Shown: positions 34,001 through 42,983, counted from the first letter of the stretch. The stretch is 64,000 nucleotides of DNA from Prostheceraeus crozeri (GCA_907163375.1 CAJQUW010003166.1:62001-126000), one strand, 5' to 3'. A program made the numbers and translations. Notes: generated by a model not told the origin, from the letters alone.

Positions 34001-36576
34001 AGTGCGCAATTAATGCTGGATAATCTAGTAACCACTGCACAAACCCTCACGCATCGTCATTCAACTATCTCTTTTGATGCCTTAGACTTCAAACAACTTG
34101 AGTTACCTGTTTGTCCATGATCGAAACCACTGCATATTATGAATATGCTTGCAACTATGATACATACTTTTTCGCAAATTATCTGAATGAGCAAAATTGC
34201 AAGAGTAGACGCACGCTCTTGATTGAGAAGAAGTCACAGCCAAATGTGGTGGTATGATTGGCACCGACAGATGAGTTGCAAAATGAGTTGTGCATGTGGT
34301 TGAAGCTTTCAATTGGCGGCATTGTTAACGAAATTTGGTTAGTTTTCGTTCTATTTTGGAAAACAGCCCTGCATTTCAGAGACTTCTCATGTGACAGATC
34401 AGACCTCTCTTAGAATTAGTTCAATCAAACAATGGATCGAGCGTCAACAAATTGAGTTTTCGGACACTAAGTTATTTACTCATTTGTATTTCCAATATTT
34501 TAATAACTTCTCAAGATGTTAGTTTTCCATACATTGGAAATCGTGATATCCGAGAACTGTAACACCGAGTGGCGTATACTCATGATAGCAAGACTGAAGT
34601 TAAGGCGCAGTTAGTCAAAAAAGAGAAATATAACACTTAGATGAATGAAACCAACCTCTGTCAGCGCTTAGCACTATAAACAGTGTAACGATGGGATGTA
34701 TTTCCCGACTTTGAATTAAATTCAAAAGTTATGCAAGTTGAAGATGCTCTGTGCAGTTCAGTGCAGATTATGGCGTCAGATCAGTGATTTCAAAGTTGGA
34801 AAGAGTCAGAATTTTACATTTTGATAATGATTAGATTGCATATAAGATTATTACAATTCAAGTAATCAAACAAAATTCTGATCTTTTCGAACTTAGGAAT
34901 CTTTACAGTTAAGGTTGAAAGTCTACAACAATTTCAGTTACTGGGAGAACACATGGTCGATTCATGAAGCTTTTCTCAAGAAATTTGTCTACTATTGGCA
35001 AGTCAATATCTTGGAGGCTTTCCCCTTCAATTGAACAAACTTATTGACATACAAAAGTTAAGATTCCTTTAAAAACCTTTATGTCCAACCAAAATACATC
35101 TGTTAGATCTCTACATGTCCAGATCTCTGAAAAAGTTCAGATCTCTAAATGATGTAACAATTTAATGAAAGATGCCTTTCTGACACAAATTTAGATGCAC
35201 GTTAGTCGGACATTCAGGATAAAAAGCTAATTCGATTTAGGGCCTATCGGTATTTTAGCATCAGAAGGGCCTCTGCTTCTGATGATGGCGTAACAGGAGG
35301 CCGAAATTAACAAAGCATTATAAAATACTCACCATCTTTTGTACTTGGTTTCCCAACTAAATTGATCAAAAAATGAACAACCAAGGCCTCTTCAGTGCGA
35401 GTTACCGATATTTAAAATGGATATAGGAATAAAATAATATATTATATTGAAAGCTTCTATTTGTAGTCTATGTTTTCCCGCAAATCGGTGCTGGACTTCC
35501 ATAGAGATATATGTTCAGAATTATAGCACAGGAATCGTATGCATTGTGCCTTAGAAACTCGCCTACGTTTTCAAGAGTAAATTTGAAGTAATATCATGCG
35601 GAATACTTAACTTTCTATCAGTTCATTTATGCTACAAATAATTTCTCTATTGCAGACGCGAACTTGCAGTTCGCTGCATTCGACCAGCACGGTAGAATTT
35701 TGATTGTAAATTTTCATTTTTTTGATTGTAACGGAATTCCTTATCATAAAATCGACAGTTACAAGCTACAGAGACAACTTAGAGTTTACATCTTGCAGGT
35801 CGCTCATGAAATTGGACCCAGATGTGCGGTACAGTTTTGTAATCCAGTCATTAGCACTTTCATCACACTTGGCTGGCAACACATCAGTCCGGGTACTTCT
35901 CTCGCGTGGAGGCAGTTATTGTCAATAGCTTAGCGTTGACGATCTGCCTTATCACCACTGCTACTGCAAAGACACAATTCACACGCGAAAGAAACAAGCC
36001 ATTGTAACATCATTCAGACAGCGTTCAACATTAGACATCCGAGATTGCCATAAGAACAATATTACACGCAAAGCTCTCCTTAGAGCTGCGCTATTTTTAA
36101 AATAGAGCTGTTGTACAAACTAACTAATGAACGACAACGAATCCATCTTGTCTTGTCGGATTGGGAGCGGGGGTAACAAGACACTTACCAAGCACTCAGC
36201 GGAATCATCCATGTTCCCAAGTTGAAACCTTTGCTCAGCACTGAACGATTCTGCCAAGGCCTTTCGTAAAATATTTGCGAGCAGTGTTTGTTGGCCGCTG
36301 TAAGATAGCTGCGTGAAAGTGACCTTGAGTGCACAAAAGATGCACGCCGGGCCAGTGCAACGGTGACCAGAAAGAAGTCGCAGACTTTCACGAAATACAT
36401 CGATGTGCCACAGCGCCTGGAAATCAAGACACACTATCATAATTAGGAGATTAAGAATTCACACAGCGTAAAACTGTCTCACCTGCACAGCACAATTAAG
36501 GAAGCAATTGTTCTCGCCTGGCTGATTTGCCAGTCCTTTGGATGCAGAAATCGACATTACTTCTCTAACATGATCG
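9622..36576 (-). CDS. USP53/USP54: USP53/USP54 (echinus)-type ubiquitin-specific protease, 7 exons, 5' incomplete
   Basis: A peptidase C19 family gene assembled from seven exons with consistent GT/AG sites and phases: 36483-36576, 36189-36416, 29121-29420, 18175-18619, 15610-15924, 11430-12413, 9622-10001. The visible product is about 914 residues. The USP core contains the Cys box (GENNCFLNCAV), the QLGNMDDSAEC segment, a Cys-rich finger, and the His box (ICYYGRHYSAFC) followed by WLFFDDD. The signature spacing and the HYVPTDALVSQVRL and GGYQPLLLLYTNP stretches match USP53/USP54 and Drosophila echinus rather than other USPs. The tail is Ser/Pro-rich, then Gln/His/Asn-rich, then ends with two CxxC...CxxC modules and a basic patch (KPRKKKSVHFNE). 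By family it should be a deubiquitinase-fold protein; activity is plausible because both Cys and His are present. The N-terminal exon(s) upstream of 36576 were not located. Confidence 0.9.
10539..10703. repeat. Palindromic MITE-like repeat, about 165 bp
   Basis: Left arm GCTACGCAACTCGTGCATGA...ATTGCTTC...ATAGCATTC is matched in inverse by GAATGCTATAAAGAAGCAAT and TGCACTAGTTGCGTAG. The centre holds CTCACCCTTACGGGCTCGGG. No clear target duplication was found. Confidence 0.65.
11214..11294. repeat. Short inverted-repeat element (81 bp) with Tigger-like termini
   Basis: Starts CAGTGCACTCCACTTAATCG and ends with the inverse (CCGATTAAGCGGGATGCACTG). CAGTG...CTTAATCGG termini resemble pogo/Tigger-derived MITEs. 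Flanking TA duplication is not evident. Confidence 0.55.
11430..12413 (-). CDS. USP53/USP54: USP gene exon 6: long Gln/His/Asn-rich tail exon
   Basis: A 984-bp exon, acceptor CCTTCAG before 12413 and donor GTAAGAGT after 11430. It enters and leaves in phase 1, so it is a multiple of three and could be skipped without frameshift. It begins with a Ser/Pro-rich stretch (AISPPISPGTSPARRR), then an amphipathic segment (TVETVLQLQRQQAAYRR), then about 200 residues dominated by Gln, Asn, His and Ser. The composition indicates intrinsic disorder. The open frame runs past the donor to a stop at 11350, which is intronic read-through. Confidence 0.88.
12414..15609 (-). other. USP intron 5 (3.2 kb)
   Basis: Non-coding by my reading. 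A GC-rich patch near 14368-14430 looks like one end of a transposon. Overlapping minus-strand open frames at 13700-14243 show no recognised family and no convincing splice fit. Confidence 0.6.
14368..14430. repeat. GC-rich transposon-end-like patch
   Basis: GGGATTAATACCGCGGGCGG followed by GGTATCCCGGGCGGGATTAT: short inverted GGGATT/ATCCC words in a GC-rich island within AT-rich intron. The style resembles the hAT-like termini at 42984-44458, but no partner end was found. Confidence 0.35.
15610..15924 (-). CDS. USP53/USP54: USP gene exon 5: Ser/Pro-rich linker
   Basis: A 315-bp exon, acceptor CGTTTCAG before 15924 and donor GTAAGAAA after 15610. Phase 1 to phase 1, so it is skippable in frame. 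It encodes a serine-rich start (VSASSSSGSASRSRCP), RSSSLSEENLLAGG, a proline run (SSPVPPPPPEF) that could bind SH3 or WW domains, and RQGSYISAV. Probably disordered and phosphorylated; no folded domain seen. Confidence 0.87.
15925..18174 (-). other. USP intron 4 (2.25 kb)
   Basis: Holds an hAT-like repeat (about 16063-16786). A plus-strand frame at 17127-17420 is unsupported. Nothing else is seen. Confidence 0.6.
16063..16786. repeat. hAT (Charlie-like) non-autonomous remnant
   Basis: The left side reads ATGGTTCTCCAGGTGGGCCG and the right side TGTGCCACAGGACATC...CGTTGAGAAACACCGCG, whose inverse is CGCGGTGTTTCTCAACG. This is the GGTTCTCAACC...GGGCC style of hAT-Charlie termini. A matching 8-bp target duplication could not be found, so the ends are approximate. 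Confidence 0.5.
18175..18619 (-). CDS. USP53/USP54: USP gene exon 4: His-box catalytic exon
   Basis: A 445-bp exon, acceptor TTCTTGCAG before 18619 and donor GTGAGTAT after 18175; enters phase 0, leaves phase 1. It completes the C-terminal half of the USP fold: NCGNLSSRLSRRLLSS, LILGLVWHAQQPTV, then the His box ICYYGRHYSAFC, then NNQWLFFDDDVVRSVG and GGYQPLLLLYTNP. The YYxxHY arrangement supplies the catalytic histidine. Confidence 0.93.
21344..21430 (+). repeat. tRNA-derived SINE-like sequence
   Basis: GACTCGGTCGAGTAGATCAA resembles a polymerase III A box and ACTGGTTCGAATTCGAG a B box about 45 bp later, followed by GGGAAAAATTCAATTATATT. The paired stems needed for a functional tRNA do not form well, so this is a SINE remnant rather than a tRNA gene. 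Confidence 0.45.
22505..22580 (+). repeat. tRNA-derived SINE-like sequence (GGGAGACC type)
   Basis: GCGTCCGGGAGACCTTGGTT followed by CAAATTTTGGTCAGGTCAAA contains a degenerate B box (GGTTCAAATTT) in the context CGGGAGACC...GGTC.GGTCA that I associate with marine invertebrate SINEs. An open frame crosses it by chance. Confidence 0.45.
23723..23739. repeat. GA dinucleotide microsatellite
   Basis: A run of GA repeats (about eight units) within a wider purine-rich stretch at 23640-23745. Confidence 0.9.
25370..26911. mobile_element. Possible DNA transposon with imperfect inverted ends
   Basis: Left TTTAAACCAGAGTTGGC (25370-25386) is matched in inverse at 26895-26911 (GCCAACTCTTGTTTAAA). The match continues weakly inward (CTGGCAAAA/TTTTGCCA words). 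No transposase and no clear target duplication, so it could be a non-autonomous element or coincidence of two related fragments. Confidence 0.35.
27021..27165. repeat. 145-bp unit bounded by a perfect 23-bp inverted repeat
   Basis: GTAGCGTTTAAATAAAAAAC plus AGT (27021-27043) is repeated exactly in inverse at 27143-27165. The interior, read on the minus strand, has TTGATAACGTCGGAGGACG followed by AAACTCGTCGGGCC, which resembles the CUGANGA...stem...GAAAC layout of a hammerhead core with substitutions. Repeats with this kind of motif occur in Penelope-like retroelements and retrozymes; assignment here is tentative. Confidence 0.6.
28124..28176 (+). repeat. Interspersed repeat, copy A of an inverted pair
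   Basis: GTCTGACTTAAGTCAGCACC...AAGACCCCAGTAGGGG...AAAAGTGACGC is matched in inverse by 32179-32229. The two copies bracket a USP exon, so they are best read as two members of one dispersed family. Confidence 0.6.
29121..29420 (-). CDS. USP53/USP54: USP gene exon 3: Cys-rich finger region
   Basis: A 300-bp exon, acceptor ATTTACAG before 29420 and donor GTAAGTCG after 29121, phase 0 to 0. It encodes DTILQRLHHHLCTAEDADVC, SAPHCISHAKFGM, STCPNC, then HYVPTDALVSQVRL, SSSFAELLRSAS and TRYCP. Cys/His positions (CxxxxxxxC, HC, H, CPNC) fit the USP fingers subdomain that can hold zinc, and the order matches USP53/USP54. Confidence 0.93.
32179..32229 (-). repeat. Interspersed repeat, copy B of an inverted pair
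   Basis: GCGTCACTTTTCTCTCACTG...GGCCGGTGCTGACATAATCAGAC is the inverse of the repeat at 28124-28176, with moderate divergence. It is followed by GC-rich sequence (to about 32350) unlike the surrounding intron. Confidence 0.6.
32424..32513. repeat. 45-bp direct tandem duplication
   Basis: TTGCATCATCACAAATTGCT...TTAATCTGAGCCTGA begins at 32424 and again at 32469 with about four differences. Two copies only. Confidence 0.85.
36189..36416 (-). CDS. USP53/USP54: USP gene exon 2: core after the Cys box
   Basis: A 228-bp exon, acceptor GATTTCCAG before 36416 and donor GTAAGTGT after 36189, phase 0 to 0. It encodes ALWHIDVFRESLRLLSGH, then CTGPACIFCALK, then RKALAESFSAEQRFQLG and NMDDSAECL, the hallmark continuation of the Cys box in USP53/USP54. 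It is separated from exon 1 by an intron of only 66 bp (36417-36482). Confidence 0.93.
36483..36576 (-). CDS. USP53/USP54: USP gene exon 1 of those seen: catalytic Cys box
   Basis: A 94-bp exon, acceptor TGCCTTTCAG before 36576 and donor GTGAGACA after 36483. After one base completing the previous codon it encodes DHVREVMSISASKGLANQ and PGENNCFLNCAVQ; the first Cys of NNCFLNC is the expected nucleophile. An ATG within it (MSISASKGL) could be used, but family members have further N-terminal residues, so an upstream exon is likely. Confidence 0.92.
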
Positions 36577-36887
36577 CTGAAAGGCAAATGAGAGGCAACA
36601 TTTTAATCCATGTCAAAGTCAGCTTATTAACAGCTTCATTTTCAGTCAGCAATTAAATATGAATAAACATGCAGGATAGGATTCAGAAAACCGGGTGAAA
36701 TACCTTTTTGAAATTTAAATAGATGTATTATGTCAAGTAATCGCTTATCACGCAAATTTGACTTTGCATTGGAAGAAGAGCAAAAATAAATACATATGGA
36801 AATATGCATCACAGGCTACTTTGAATGAAGTGGAACGGTCAATCCAACATGAAACCGTTCACAAAAGCACACGCATGGAGCAAAAAT
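36577..36887. other. No feature recognised
   Basis: Upstream intron or 5' flank of the USP gene. Nothing coding or repetitive is recognised. Confidence 0.5.
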
Positions 36888-37205
36888 GGGTTAATGATTT
36901 TTTACTATAGAGCCAAAATAAATAACATCACGAAAAAAAGAACACATCGAGCCAAAACTTCTGCGCATCTTTGCGGAAAACGCAATAGAGCCAAACTTAA
37001 GCTCTACACTACCTCACTCACCTTCAAGTAAAATTTCATCAAAATCCATCCAATACTCTGTCCTATACAGCCTTCACAAGTTTGAAAATATGGCCTATTC
37101 AGAGACATTTCAAATCTTCAAACACACATCGAGCCACAACTTCTGCGAGATCTTATGCTCTGCGGTACCTCACTCATCGCCACACTAAGTTTCATGACCT
37201 CTACC
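36888..37205 (+). repeat. Tandem repeat, ~182-bp period, left arm of an inverted pair
   Basis: The unit CATCGAGCCAAAACTTCTGC starts near 36946 and recurs as CATCGAGCCACAACTTCTGC near 37128, the second unit decaying by 37205. Internal words include AATAGAGCCAAACTTAAGCT and CTACACTACCTCACTCACCT. It matches 44676-45117 in inverse with high identity over more than 250 bp. Confidence 0.85.
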
Positions 37206-37261
37206 TTGCAAGGCATTACATTTATGTTTCAATAGAGGCAAATGATTTATATGGTAATAAA

Positions 37262-38925
37262 TAGGGAATGTCCTTGTCCGAGGGTGGCTGGATTGCAGGG
37301 TGGCGCTTGCAGTCTCCAGATTGATCACATTGCGCTGGGGTTATCAGCCAACTGTTGCCTCTTTGTGGTCTTCCCCGGGTGACTGTAGCAGCTGCGGGTC
37401 ACCGGCGAGTGAAGGGCGCCAGTCTAAATGTCTAAAATAACCCTTGCCAGGGCAGATAGGGTTCGTAAACCATGTAGGTAGCCCATCTAGGAGGAGGAAA
37501 ACTCCGAATGAAAAGCCGGGTTGACGGAACCCGTCAGATTGGTACAGCTAACTGTCTATGGGAAGGTGACCCTAGCAGAAGACCCCTCGCAAACGCGCGG
37601 TGCCAAGCGTGGCGAGTAAGGCACTTCCTTTGAACCGCATACAAGTCACTAATAATCTATGGTCCTCAGTTCCCAGCAGCTCTAGACCCCTTGACCACAG
37701 CAGCAGTCAAAACGGGAAAGGAGCAGAGGGTGCTAAGAATCACTGGGTGCGAAAACGCTGCCTCAAGCACCCCTACATCTGAATATTGGAACGCACGATG
37801 CTCACTCATTACTGATGACCGCGTCGCAGAATTGGAAGAAGTAAGCAAAATCAATTTCGATATTATTGTATCTGTGAAACTCACATGAAAGAAGAAGGTT
37901 GTCAAAAACTCAGAAGAAGCGGTCACATGTTAAAAAAAACATAAAAAGATTGCGGACAAAGTAACTGGCTTCAATGGAGTATGTGAAAAAGTAGCCCAAG
38001 GATCAATAAGAATTGCCACTTGAATTGCATACAGCTATATCTGCCGACAAAAATTATCGGTTGGTTCTCTTCAGTTTTTGACGCTTTTCCAGAAGAGATT
38101 TCGATTCCCCTGACAGTTTGTCCCTCAGATGAAGAGGTCGAGAAGGTATAGGATGAAGTGGACAATCCTATCACTAGCAGCAGACCCTACTGTAACCTGA
38201 TATTGGGTGATTTCAACACTAAAATAGGGAGACATGATCCAAGTGAATCTTATACCGGACCATGCGGCATAGGAACTAGAAATGACAGAGGACACCGGAT
38301 GGTTCAATTTGCCGAACAACATGGACTTAAGAAAATGAGCATCTATTTCAAGAAGAAGTCTTCGAGGAAATGGACCTGGATCTCTCCAAACGGAACCACG
38401 AAGAATGAGATGGACTACATCCTGTCAAGCATGCCTCATATCATTCAAGATGTCAACGTCCTGAATCGCTTCAACACTGGCAGCGATATATCGGCTGGTG
38501 CGGGCTTCGGTGCGTTTCAACACGAAAATGGAGAGAGCAAAGCTAATACGGAAACCTCAAATGGCAGATGTCGCTGCAAAACTATCAACCCACAAGGAAG
38601 AATACCAACTGTCTGTCACAAATAAGTTTGACACCATGGAACTAGATAACGAAATTTGATATTAATGATTTTTTCGAAAACGTCAGCGACCATACGAGAA
38701 TCGGCAGTCAGTATTTCGGAAAGACACAAGAACGAAAAAAGGATAAACTGTCAGGGGAAGCGAAATCTCTTCTGGAAAAGCGCCGAAAAAAGAAGAGAAC
38801 CAACATACACTCTAAACACATTGAATACGTCAAACTGTGTAAAACCACAAAAACGCAAAATGGCGGAAGACATCAAGAAGTTTGATGAGGATCAACAAAT
38901 CAAGACACTCGAGGACAGACCCGTA
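37262..38925 (+). mobile_element. RTE-type LINE, 5' part (endonuclease), decayed
   Basis: Non-LTR retrotransposon of the RTE/BovB type. After a GC-richer 5' leader (37262-37760), broken frames give YWNARCSL...DDRVAELEEVSKINF, then MKEEGCQKLRRSGHM. These are followed by the endonuclease core LILGDFNTKIGRHD, RNDRGHRMVQFAEQHGL and SRKWTWISPNGTTKNEMDYI (38158-38625), as in apurinic-type endonucleases. A linker (EDIKKFDEDQQIKTLEDRP) runs up to 38925, where a Harbinger element interrupts it. Several stops and frameshifts make it inactive. Confidence 0.88.
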
Positions 38926-39074
38926 TGCACCAACGAGGTTTATCTAAACCTGGTTTGCTGTCAAACTTGGTTTTGAAAAACTCAGTTTTTTTCTGTCGAT
39001 GCACCAAACTAAGTTTAATAAAACTCTATTTAATCAAACTGAGTTTAAGACAGTTAATAGCACTCATTTTGATC

Positions 39075-39893
39075 ATGGCGCAAAAGAAGAGAGGTTGCAA
39101 ATTTTTGATAGCAGAGCAAAACTTGCTTATCGAATTGCTGGAACCGACGCACCACCGGCTGATTGTCGAAGACAAGAGAACAAGCTGCGCGATTGTAAAG
39201 AAAAAGGCGGATACGTGGCGGAAGATCGCCGAAGAATTCTCGTCGCATGGACACGGCTGCAGAACAGCTGACGAGCTAAAGGCGCTGTGGAAGAGGCAGA
39301 AGATCGAAACGAAGAAGAAATTGGCCGCGTGTAAGAGAGAAGTGTGGCGTACATGAGGTGGAACATCGACGGCGGCCCCAATTTCTCCTCGCACGAGGCG
39401 CATCATCAGTGGCCTCATAAATGCCGATGAGCTGACCCCGCCGTTGACAACGGATTTCGATTGCGACGCTCTTGCTATGGCATGAGACAGCGCGGATATT
39501 AGTGACGTTGTTCAAGAACTCTCGTGCATGGATGAGCCAGATGTGACGATCCCCTTTGAATTGAATTTTTGGCAGCAGTTGCAGCCTTCCCCACAGCAGA
39601 ATGAGAAGCTTCAGGAGGAAGATCGGATCGAAGCTCACCAACATCGCAGGGGCATGAGTGCGTTTCACTCAAAACTTCTTAACTTCGCCGAATTAGAGCA
39701 TAGACAAAAAATGAAGAACTTGAAGCTGGAGGAAGATCTCCTGAGGAAAAGCTTGAATCTTTTAATAAGAAATAACTTCGTGTTAAATGCTTATCTTTCT
39801 TACAAACATAGTACATGGCTATATAGTTCTTTATTGGTCACCTCGTTTTTATGCTTTGAATTAGATTTGATTTTTGAAATTGTCAAAAGTTAG
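39075..39893 (+). pseudogene. Harbinger Myb/SANT-like DNA-binding protein, two in-frame stops
   Basis: The frame starts at ATG 39075 (MAQKKRGCKFLIAEQNLLI) and encodes a Myb/SANT-like trihelix domain: AEQNLLIELLEP, then KKKADTWRKIAEEFSSHG, then ADELKALWKRQKIETKKK. This is the partner protein of Harbinger transposases (Naif1/MADF-like). A TGA at 39354-39356 and another at 39483-39485 interrupt the frame. It then continues in the same frame with an acidic linker and a coiled-coil-like C-terminal part (AELEHRQKMKNLKLEEDLL) to about 39893. In the family the protein helps the transposase enter the nucleus and bind the ends. Only two stops, with the frame intact, point to recent loss. Confidence 0.8.
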
Positions 39894-40093
39894 TTCCCTG
39901 AATTGTCAAAGGTTTGTATTCCCCTGAATAAACAGATGTTGAAGCAGTTAATAAATTATTTCGTTTTCTTGGGAAAGCAAGCAATATCACTTTTTTCATT
40001 ACTGTATATAGTTGCAATTGTACTTGTACATGTAATTAGATCGCAAATTGGCATCTAAAATACACAAACGTTTCAAAGCTACAAACAATTAAT

Positions 40094-41173
40094 TCATTTT
40101 TGAAATTCGGATAAGAAACAAGCCTTCAGAATTATGTAGGCCTTCAGAGGTAAAATTAAAAGTTGGTGAAGTATTGCTCGACGCCTTACGGCGTTACCTC
40201 TTCGGTTCACGTTTTGATCGGCGAATGCAGGGGGATGACTGAAAAGTTCATTTCCTTCGAACTCTGGTTCCTTGTTGTTGATCGCAATGTTATGCAGAAT
40301 CGCGCAAGCCACTATGATAGGTTGCGAGTTTTCGATTTGCACACGAGGGCCACTCTTAATAGCTGGAAAGCGACGTTTCAAAACACCGATTCCACGCTCA
40401 GCACAATTTCTCGTAATGGTGAGACTTTTGTTGTAGCGTCGTTGGGCAGCATCCGAGGGGGACAAAAACGGTGTTAAGAGACACGGAAGACATGGATAGC
40501 CTGAGTCTCCAGGAAGCCATGAACCAGGCGGAAGGACTTCAAGTTTGTCATACAACAAAGAATTTCGAAAAATTCTGGAGTCATGAGCACTCCCGTACCA
40601 ATGGGTCACAATATCCCTGACTCTCAATTTAGAATCAAACATGATTTGAACGTTCAAAGAAAAGTAGTCTTTTTGATTGCGATAAAGCTCAGATGAGGTT
40701 CCCGATGGCCTTTGTACACGAATGTGCGTCCCGTCTATTACAACAATAACACCTGGAAAGTGTGAGATCTTGTAGAAAGATTTTTTTTCGACTTCCAGTT
40801 GGTCAGGCGAGGGAAACAAAATGAACTGTTGTCGTAGTCTTGCTGTTGCTTTGGAAACTTTATGAGCAATGCGTCCAGCAGTTGTTTGATGCACACCGAT
40901 TAAATCACCATCTGTCATCTGAAAATTACCAGTGGCATAAAAACGAAGGGCAATAAGAACTTGCTGTTCGGTAGAAAGACTGTCATTTCTTTTATTTGGA
41001 GGTTCCAACTCACTTTCTAACATAGTACAAATATGGCGAAATGTCTCCTTTGTGAAGCGGTGTCGAAATTCTTCTGTGAAATTATCGGTCGGGGTTGTCC
41101 GTTAACTTCGTCGTCGTTTCTGTGCTGCTGCTGCACCTATAGCAGCGAATTCGGCGTATTCACTGTACCACAT
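40094..41173 (-). pseudogene. HARBI1-like PIF/Harbinger transposase, one in-frame stop
   Basis: From ATG 41173 the frame gives MWYSEYAEFAAIG...QKRRR, a single TAA at 41102-41104, then continues uninterrupted for about 335 residues to 40094. The part downstream of ATG 41023 is a 309-residue intact open frame. The DDE_4 nuclease motifs are VIVVIDGTHIRV (first D), WYGSAHDSRIFRNS (second D) and ITRNCAERGIGVLKRRFP (E), with SSELYRNQKDYFSLNVQ and SWLPGDSGYPCLPCLLTP between. The size (about 360 codons) equals that of complete HARBI1 relatives. The catalytic triad is preserved, so a shortened product could still fold, but the terminal stop argues for a dead copy. Confidence 0.9.
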
Positions 41174-41361
41174 TGAGCCGAAGAAAAAATAATGAGAATG
41201 ATGATGTGTGTTTAGCGCTTAAACCTGCCCTTGTCCAGGTTTAAATTAAACCAAGATTCTTCTAACTTTAAACCAGGTTTAACATTGGTGCTTCCACGAA
41301 AATTAAAACTTGGTTTAAAATGGAAGATAAACCAGGTTTAATACTAAACCTCGTTGGTGCA

Positions 41362-42105
41362 TACGGCTAGCAAAACGAAATCAAAATCTCGGACAAAGCC
41401 AAATTGCATCAATTAAAGAACATGACGGCGATGTCATAAAGGACAAGGCTAGAATGTTGAAACGGGTGGAAGAGTATTACGGAGAATCCTACAGCTGAAG
41501 ACAACAAGTATCACAAGTGAAAAATGTTCCAAGTAACAACGTCAACGACCCTCCCTGCTGGATCCTTCCGTCAGAGATACGAAACGCCATCAAGAAAATG
41601 AAACCAGGTAAAGCGCAAGGCTAAAATTGCAAACTTCAGACATACTCAAGGATGTAGGGGAGTCAGTTGTAATCATGATTGCCAGATTATTCAACAAATG
41701 TTTGAACCAAAAGAAAATACCTCAGGCATGGAAGAGCGCCATCATGATCATCCTTCATAAGAAGGGAGACATGAGAGATCTAAGAAATTGCAGACCAATC
41801 AGTCTAATATATTTCATGCATAAAGTCTTCTCACATGTTCTCAAACGCATGTCGAACACATTGAATCAGCAACAACCAAAGGAGGAAGCAGGATTCAGAT
41901 CCAGTTTCTCTACCGTCGATCATCTACAAACCATCACTCAACTACAAGAGAAAGCCAGAGAATATAAGGTAGCAGTCTGGCTGGCCTTCGTTGATTACGA
42001 AAAGGCTTTTGACTCCATTGAACATCAACCTTTCTTCTCCGCACTTACGAGCAACGGTATACATTGCGGTCTGGTATATCTCAGACGATTCAAATCATAC
42101 TGATC
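41362..42105 (+). mobile_element. RTE-type LINE, 3' part (reverse transcriptase), truncated
   Basis: Continues the LINE broken at 38925: SQIASIKEHDGDVIKDKARM, EEYYGES, then the RT domain (41627-42103) with SAIMIILHKKGDMRDL, NCRPISL, EEAGFRSSFSTVDHLQTI and VWLAFVDYEKAFDSIEHQ (RT motif A). The sequence ends before the YxDD box, so it is 3'-truncated or overwritten. A stop near 41520 and another near 41623 break the frame. Confidence 0.88.
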
Positions 42106-42983
42106 TGCCGAAGAGGGATTGTGGGCAGGCTGCACGTGTTGACAAACAATAGCATTTTATTCACACCGTCTTGTCAGATGCAGGTGGCTGGCGCTGTTGT
42201 GAATATTGTCCGATAAATGGATCGAGAAGATTTCACAGTCAAATGAGAAGAAAAAGTCAAACCACTGAATTTCTTGCACAGTCGCACATGCTGAATGATC
42301 AAATTGATTGATCAAGATTCACGAGAACATTTGCTAGGAATTTCAATCCCATGGACGTTTCGAAACCCCGAGGGCCAGGATCTCGGGATTATAAAACTCA
42401 TTACCGGAATTTTGAGATCCCGAAAATATGATTACAGGATTCCGAAACAAACTCCCTAATTAGCAGGGGTTCCTAAACATTTTTGTACAGGCCCAAATTA
42501 GAATTTTTGATACAACAAATCGTGCAATTTACTCGTATTCATTTGAAGCTCTCTTTAAGCATCAATCTCATATGTTCTAAATTCCAATTATATGTAAACT
42601 TTGCGTACACAACTTGGAAATAGGCTGGAAATGCGAAAGTGCACGGATAGTAACGCAATTTCACTCCAGAATGGAATCGTTGCATGCTTTACCAGATTGA
42701 TCCGGCGCGTCGGGGCACCCAGACATTCCCATTTTTCTAAAAGTTGAATCCTCCGGCGCGAGCACAGACTAAATCGTTATATTTTATCCCGGTATTGCAT
42801 TTCCGGCGCGCCGTATATAAAGATTCCCGTCTGATTTTCACAAGACAGATGGTAACAAGGAATAAAAAAATATGTGTATTCCTAGCTACCTGTTATTACG
42901 TACAGTAATAATACATGCCTATCGTATAGTGCATTGCTTTATGATTTGCTTATAAATTGAATATGTAGCGAATCGGTGTAAAG
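42106..42983. other. Repeat-rich spacer with an hAT-like end
   Basis: No gene. AGCAGGGGTTCCTAAACATT at about 42466 followed by TACAGGCCCA has the CAGNGGTTCCTAAAC...CAGGCC look of an hAT terminus without a partner. GATCTCGGGATT / GAGATCCCGAAA words near 42380-42430 belong to the GGGATT family described next. Confidence 0.45.

Larger units (their letters stand above)
29421..36188 (-). other. USP intron 2 (6.8 kb)
   Basis: AT-rich. Contains the second copy of the inverted pair (32179-32229), a GC-rich patch to about 32350, and a 45-bp tandem duplication at 32424-32513. No coding sequence is supported; a plus-strand frame at 35664-35933 lacks similarity. Confidence 0.65.
38926..41361. mobile_element. 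PIF/Harbinger DNA transposon, ~2.4 kb, nested in the RTE LINE
   Basis: Inverted ends TGCACCAACGAGGTTTA (38926) and TAAACCTCGTTGGTGCA (to 41361), with TA on both sides (38924-38925 and 41362-41363); repeats with AAACCTGGTTT continue inward. A 3-bp target duplication usual for the superfamily is not clear, and the match can be extended outward through CGTA. Inside are the two standard genes, convergent: a Myb/SANT-like protein on plus (39075-39893) and a HARBI1-like DDE nuclease on minus (40094-41173). LINE reading resumes directly beyond the right end, showing insertion into the LINE. Confidence 0.9.

Noticed and set aside
35664-35933. 89-residue plus-strand frame preceded by a splice-acceptor-like TTGCAG
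   Set aside because: No similarity, no donor partner, and it lies in a large intron of a gene on the other strand.
37600-37926. Independent small genes in overlapping frames
   Set aside because: They are pieces of the decayed RTE LINE leader and endonuclease start (YWNARCSL and following).
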